From the NCBI GenBank assembly GCA_002421915.1, contig DISA01000038.1:9591-18121 (forward strand): 8,531 nt of DNA, given 5' to 3'. Positions within the stretch are counted from its first letter, which is position 1, and every line of letters begins with the position of its first letter. The notes beneath the pieces were generated by a model. The model was not told where the DNA came from, did not search any database, and saw only the letters and a list, made by a program, of their open reading frames with translations. Positions 5,573-8,531 of the stretch are shown piece by piece. The stretch is from Gallionellaceae bacterium UBA6222. GTDB taxonomy: Bacteria > Pseudomonadota > Gammaproteobacteria > Burkholderiales > Gallionellaceae. The position numbers were made by a program, and so were the translations under genes.

Positions 5573-6138
5573 GTCAGGTCTACCCCCTTTCGTTTCAGGA
5601 TATGTGCCATTGTAGTGGTTGCGCGTGAACAGTGTGTCTTGACACTCCCTTCGGAACACCCCATCACCACCGCTGTTTCCGCCGTATCGAGTCCCTCCCA
5701 GTAACGCAGCAGGAAGGCTTCGCGTTGACGTGCCGGCAATTGGCGCAATGCAGCTTCGACGAGGACGACCAGCTGCTGCCCTGCGGCTGCTGTATGCGGG
5801 GTTGCCGGTTGACTGGCATTTTCCTCATCCTGCAGGAAATCCAGCGCATCCGCCTCATCCTCGCTCTGCGGCGGAGTGAATGACGAAAACAGGCTGAAAC
5901 GGGCGCTGCGCACTTTCTGGCGGCGAAAATAGTCGCGAATGGTGTTTTGCAAAATTCGCTGGAACAGCGGCGGGAACTCTTCGGCGGGTTTGTCCCCGTA
6001 GCGTTCCGCCAGTTTGATCATGGCATCCTGCACAATATCCAGCGCCGCATGTTCGTCGTGCACTGCATAGGCCGCATGTTTGAAGGCGCGGCGCTCGACA
6101 CTGGCGAGAAAATCGGAAAGCTGGACTGGGGTGGACAA
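5557..6138 (-). CDS. RNA polymerase sigma-70 factor, ECF-like
   Basis: A 193-residue sigma factor with only regions 2 and 4. Region 2 covers about 9-79: DIVQDAMIKL (34-43) is the 2.1/2.2 core-binding helix and the basic R-D-Y-F-R-R-Q-K-V-R (68-77) is the 2.4 promoter-binding part. An acidic, low-complexity linker follows (about 88-120). Region 4 covers 122-183, with the helix-turn-helix in the stretch from L150 to M177 (TAETAVVMGCSEGSVKTHCS inside it) recognising -35 elements. The start is uncertain: the frame stays open to 6675 through ilvI on the other strand, but family members begin close to LSDFLASVERRAFK, so I chose the TTG at 6138. No ATG or GTG is available nearby and no Shine-Dalgarno sequence is visible. 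A possible extended -10 just upstream agrees with a start here. It heads the operon with the DUF3619 and DUF3106 genes. Its regulon is unknown. Confidence 0.88.
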   Translation of the reverse strand: MSTPVQLSDFLASVERRAFKHAAYAVHDEHAALDIVQDAMIKLAERYGDKPAEEFPPLFQRILQNTIRDYFRRQKVRSARFSLFSSFTPPQSEDEADALDFLQDEENASQPATPHTAAAGQQLVVLVEAALRQLPARQREAFLLRYWEGLDTAETAVVMGCSEGSVKTHCSRATTTMAHILKRKGVDLTWASN

Positions 6139-6167
6139 GGGTGCGGGAACCGGAATGGGGTGGGACG

Positions 6168-6176
6168 ATAATAGCA
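6168..6176 (-). promoter_or_regulatory. Possible extended -10 promoter for the sigma factor operon
   Basis: On the minus strand the sequence TGCTATTAT (6168-6176) is an extended -10 element (TG, one base, then TATTAT, 5 of 6 consensus). No good -35 lies at the normal distance. Transcription would start near 6161, about 22 nt before the TTG chosen for the sigma gene. No GGAAC/GTC-type ECF autoregulatory promoter was recognised at proper spacing. Confidence 0.35.
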
Positions 6177-6225
6177 AATTCCTGTTGCAGCAAGGGTTTT
6201 CAGCCTGTCCACAAGCGCTTCGGGG

Positions 6226-6254
6226 TTGACCAAAATGCTGCCAGCCTTTATCGT
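6226..6254 (+). promoter_or_regulatory. Predicted sigma-70 promoter for the ilvIHC operon
   Basis: TTGACC (6226-6231, 5 of 6) and TATCGT (6249-6254, 4 of 6) are separated by 17 bp. Transcription from about 6261 would give a leader of about 34 nt before the ilvI ATG at 6295, with AGGTAG (6282-6287) as ribosome binding site. The leader is too short for a classical attenuator with a leader peptide, and none is seen. Confidence 0.5.
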
Positions 6255-6294
6255 GCACGACCTTTAATCGACGCAATCTACAGGTAGTTGTCCC

Positions 6295-7998
6295 ATGGAA
6301 CTGACCGGTGCTGAAATAACCGTCCGCTGTTTGCAGGAAGAGGGAGTCGAGTACGTTTTCGGCTACCCCGGCGGCGCGGTGTTGTTCATCTATGACGAGC
6401 TGTTCAAGCAGGAACGGGTCAAACACATTCTGGTGCGCCATGAACAAGCCGCAGTGCATGCGGCTGACGGCTATGCGCGCTCCACCGACAAGGTCGGCGT
6501 GGCACTGGTCACTTCGGGGCCCGGCCTGACCAACGCGGTGACCGGTATCGCCACCGCTTACATGGATTCCATTCCCATGGTGGTAATCAGCGGCCAAGTG
6601 CCGACAGGCTTCATCGGTGAAGACGCATTCCAGGAGGTGGATGCGGTCGGCATCACGCGCCCCTGCGTCAAGCACAACTTCCTGGTAAAGGACTCGAAGG
6701 ATATCGCCATTACCCTGAAGAAGGCGTTCTATCTGGCCAAAACAGGCCGGCCCGGCCCGGTGTTGGTGGATATCCCCAAAGATGTGTCGAATCAGAAAGC
6801 CCTTTACGAGTACCCGGCCACGGTCAATATCCGCTCCTACAATCCTGCCACCAGGGGCGATCCCGCCTTGATTAAACAGGCGGTGCAGATGCTGCTCTCG
6901 GCCAAACGCCCAATGGTCTATACCGGCGGCGGCGTGGTGTTATCCGACGCGGCCAAACAGCTGACCGAACTGGTGCGGCTGCTGGATTTCCCGTGCACCA
7001 ATACTCTGATGGGCTTGGGCGGTTACCCGTCACCGGACAAAAATTTTCTTGGCATGCTTGGCATGCACGGCACGCTGGAAGCCAATATGGCGATGCAGCA
7101 TTGCGATGTGCTACTGGCAATCGGCGCACGTTTTGACGACCGTGTGATCGGCAATGTGGCGCACTTCGGCGAGGTGCCACGCAAAATCATTCATGTTGAT
7201 ATCGATCCCGCCTCCATTTCCAAGCGGGTGAAGGTCGACGTGCCTTTGGTTGGTGACGTGCGGCATGTACTCGACGACATTCTGGCGTTGCTGCACGCCA
7301 GCAAGCAAAAACCCGATGCGGTCGCCCTCAAGGATTGGTGGCAACAGGTTGAGGAATGGCGCGGGCGCAAATCGCTGACTTACCGCAATTCAACCGAAGT
7401 CATCAAGCCGCAGTATGTGATCGAAAAGTTGCACGAAGTCACGCAGGGTGATGCGTTCATCACTTCGGATGTGGGGCAACACCAGATGTGGGCGGCGCAG
7501 TATTACAAATTCAAGCAGCCGCGCCGCTGGATCAACTCCGGCGGCCTCGGCACCATGGGCTTCGGCCTGCCGGCGGCGATGGGCGTACAGCTGGCACACC
7601 CGGGCGCATCCGTGGCCTGCATCACCGGCGAGGGCAGCATCCAGATGAACATTCAGGAACTGTCCACCTGCAAGCAGTTCAACATGCCGATCAAGATCGT
7701 CCTGCTCAACAACCGCGTGCTCGGCATGGTGCGCCAGTGGCAGGAATTCTTCTACGGTGAGCGCTACTCCCAGTCCTACATGGAAGCACTGCCGGATTTC
7801 ATCAAGCTGGCGGAAGCTTACGGCCACGTCGGCATGACCATCGAAAAGCCGGGCGACGTCGAAGGCGTCCTGAAGGAAGCCTTTAGTCCGGCCCTGAAGG
7901 AGCGCTTGGTGTTCATGAACTTCATCACCGACCAGGCAGAGAACGTCTATCCCATGATCCCCGCCGGCAAGGGGCTCAATGAAATGATTCTGGTGTAA
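6295..7998 (+). CDS. ilvI: Acetolactate synthase large (catalytic) subunit
   Basis: This subunit condenses two pyruvates to 2-acetolactate, or pyruvate plus 2-ketobutyrate to acetohydroxybutyrate, the first common step of valine, leucine and isoleucine synthesis. It uses thiamine diphosphate, magnesium and FAD. The 567-residue product is IlvI-like in sequence and length (also called ilvB in many genomes). The N-terminal domain has FGYPGGAV (22-29), the catalytic glutamate E50 in RHEQAA, and SGPGLTNAVTGIATAYMDSIP (74-94). The central domain spans about 190-340, with MLGMHG (254-259) and the ARFDDR segment (278-283). The C-terminal diphosphate domain has SDVGQHQMWA (391-400), GGLGTMGFGLPAA (416-428) and the metal motif G-E-G (445-447) with N472-N473. 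The usual Asp of the GDG motif is Glu here. W482 and P103, positions known from herbicide-resistance work, have the sensitive-type residues. ATG at 6295 has AGGTAG 7 nt upstream. ilvH follows after 2 bp. Confidence 0.96.
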   Translation: MELTGAEITVRCLQEEGVEYVFGYPGGAVLFIYDELFKQERVKHILVRHEQAAVHAADGYARSTDKVGVALVTSGPGLTNAVTGIATAYMDSIPMVVISGQVPTGFIGEDAFQEVDAVGITRPCVKHNFLVKDSKDIAITLKKAFYLAKTGRPGPVLVDIPKDVSNQKALYEYPATVNIRSYNPATRGDPALIKQAVQMLLSAKRPMVYTGGGVVLSDAAKQLTELVRLLDFPCTNTLMGLGGYPSPDKNFLGMLGMHGTLEANMAMQHCDVLLAIGARFDDRVIGNVAHFGEVPRKIIHVDIDPASISKRVKVDVPLVGDVRHVLDDILALLHASKQKPDAVALKDWWQQVEEWRGRKSLTYRNSTEVIKPQYVIEKLHEVTQGDAFITSDVGQHQMWAAQYYKFKQPRRWINSGGLGTMGFGLPAAMGVQLAHPGASVACITGEGSIQMNIQELSTCKQFNMPIKIVLLNNRVLGMVRQWQEFFYGERYSQSYMEALPDFIKLAEAYGHVGMTIEKPGDVEGVLKEAFSPALKERLVFMNFITDQAENVYPMIPAGKGLNEMILV

Positions 7999-8000
7999 CC

Positions 8001-8492
8001 ATGCGGCATATCATCTCTCTACTGATGGAAAACGAGTCGGGCGCGCTGTCCCGCGTGGCCGGGCTGTTTTCGGCGCGTGCCTACAATATCGAATCACTGA
8101 CCGTGGCACCCACCGAGGATGCCACGCTGTCGCGCATGACCATCGTCACGCGCGGTTCCGACGATGTGATCGAGCAGATCACCAAGCAGCTCAACAAACT
8201 GATCGACGTGGTCAAGGTCGTGGATTTGTCCGAGGCCGGCCATATCGAGCGCGAATTGATGCTGGTGAAGGTGCGTGCCGAGGGCGAATGGCGCGAGGAA
8301 ATGAAGCGCATGTCGGATATTTTCCGCGGGCGCATCATCGACGTCACCGACAAGACCTACACCATCGAACTGACCGGCGCCGGCTACAAGCTGGACGCCT
8401 TCCTCGAAGCGCTGGACAAGAGCGCCATTCTCGAAACCGTGCGCACCGGCGCATCCGGCATCGGGCGCGGCGATAGAATTTTGAAAATTTAA
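8001..8492 (+). CDS. ilvH: Acetolactate synthase small (regulatory) subunit
   Basis: This is the regulatory partner of the large subunit: it raises catalytic activity and confers feedback inhibition by valine. The 163 residues equal the E. coli IlvH length, and the sequence is close to it. The ACT domain (about 2-78) contains LLMENESGALSRVAGLFS (7-24) and AYNIESLTVAPTE (27-39); N11, G14 and N29, implicated in valine binding in E. coli IlvH, are all kept, so the enzyme is probably valine-sensitive. The C-terminal domain (about 80-163) has HIERELMLVKV (81-91), IFRGRIIDVT (107-116) and the ending GIGRGDRILKI. The ATG at 8001 follows the ilvI stop by 2 bp with no strong Shine-Dalgarno sequence, so it is probably coupled to ilvI translation. 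The gene is named ilvN in some genomes. ilvC begins 19 bp after its stop, in the same operon. Confidence 0.96.
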   Translation: MRHIISLLMENESGALSRVAGLFSARAYNIESLTVAPTEDATLSRMTIVTRGSDDVIEQITKQLNKLIDVVKVVDLSEAGHIERELMLVKVRAEGEWREEMKRMSDIFRGRIIDVTDKTYTIELTGAGYKLDAFLEALDKSAILETVRTGASGIGRGDRILKI

Positions 8493-8511
8493 TTGATTTG
8501 AAAGGAAAGAA

Positions 8512-8531
8512 ATGAAAGTTTATTACGACAA
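8512..8531 (+). CDS. ilvC: Ketol-acid reductoisomerase, first codons only (runs off the right edge)
   Basis: Six complete codons and two bases are present: ATG then K-V-Y-Y-D. MKVYYD is the standard opening of class I (short form) IlvC, the NADPH-dependent enzyme that isomerises and reduces acetolactate in the step after acetolactate synthase. AAGGA at 8502-8506, 5 nt before the ATG, is a good ribosome binding site. Its place 19 bp after ilvH completes the common ilvI-ilvH-ilvC order. The sequence evidence is very short; context makes the call strong. Confidence 0.85.

Noticed and set aside
6139..6675. N-terminal extension of the sigma factor frame to 372 residues
   Set aside because: The extra 179 codons run through the intergenic region and antisense to ilvI. 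The added sequence has no sigma-factor features and no ribosome binding site.
8478..8500. AT-rich stretch at the ilvH end (ATTTTGAAAATTTAATTGATTT) as a terminator
   Set aside because: It contains only a weak A/T stem, and ilvC starts 19 bp later with a good ribosome binding site, so it is read through as part of the operon.
1..8531. Mobile elements with transposases, CRISPR arrays, tRNA/rRNA genes, riboswitches or defence genes
   Set aside because: None seen. Every sizeable frame with protein character belongs to a housekeeping or conserved family, and gaps are at most 156 bp.

Overview
The window looks like chromosomal housekeeping DNA from a betaproteobacterium. Two things point there: the gene order lptF-lptG diverging from pepA-holC-(small gene)-valS, and a sigma factor/DUF3619/DUF3106 operon diverging from ilvI-ilvH-ilvC. 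Both are betaproteobacterial arrangements as I remember them. Protein flavour suggests the Nitrosomonadales/Gallionellaceae side of the class, but that is inference. GC looks like the mid-50s percent by eye (not computed). There are no tRNA or rRNA genes, insertion sequences, CRISPR arrays or phage genes.

Region 1 (1-2524, minus strand) reads right to left as pepA (leucyl aminopeptidase), holC (DNA polymerase III chi subunit), a small protein coupled to holC by an ATGA overlap, and the first 42 codons of valS, which has its own strong-looking promoter. The pepA-holC gap is almost filled by a ~95-bp inverted-repeat element of the CCACGGAT...ATCCGTGG type. Region 2 (2560-4775, plus strand) is lptF-lptG, the two permease subunits of the lipopolysaccharide exporter, overlapping by GTGA. 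The pepA and lptF starts are very close: the best pepA promoter lies inside the 5' part of the lptF reading frame, and the lptF start is uncertain.

Region 3 (4808-6138, minus strand) is a tight three-gene operon: an ECF-like sigma-70 factor, a small protein with one membrane helix (DUF3619), and a secreted protein built of 18-residue repeats (DUF3106). Its architecture is that of a sigma factor / anti-sigma / periplasmic sensor set. It is the part of the window most likely to hold undescribed biology, although the link is inferred from layout only. Region 4 (6295-8531, plus strand) is the branched-chain amino acid operon: ilvI (acetolactate synthase large subunit), ilvH (its valine-sensing ACT subunit, 2 bp downstream), and the first codons of ilvC.

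Genes are densely packed. The longest gene-free stretch is the 156-bp divergent region between the sigma gene and ilvI, and no convincing rho-independent terminator was found anywhere.
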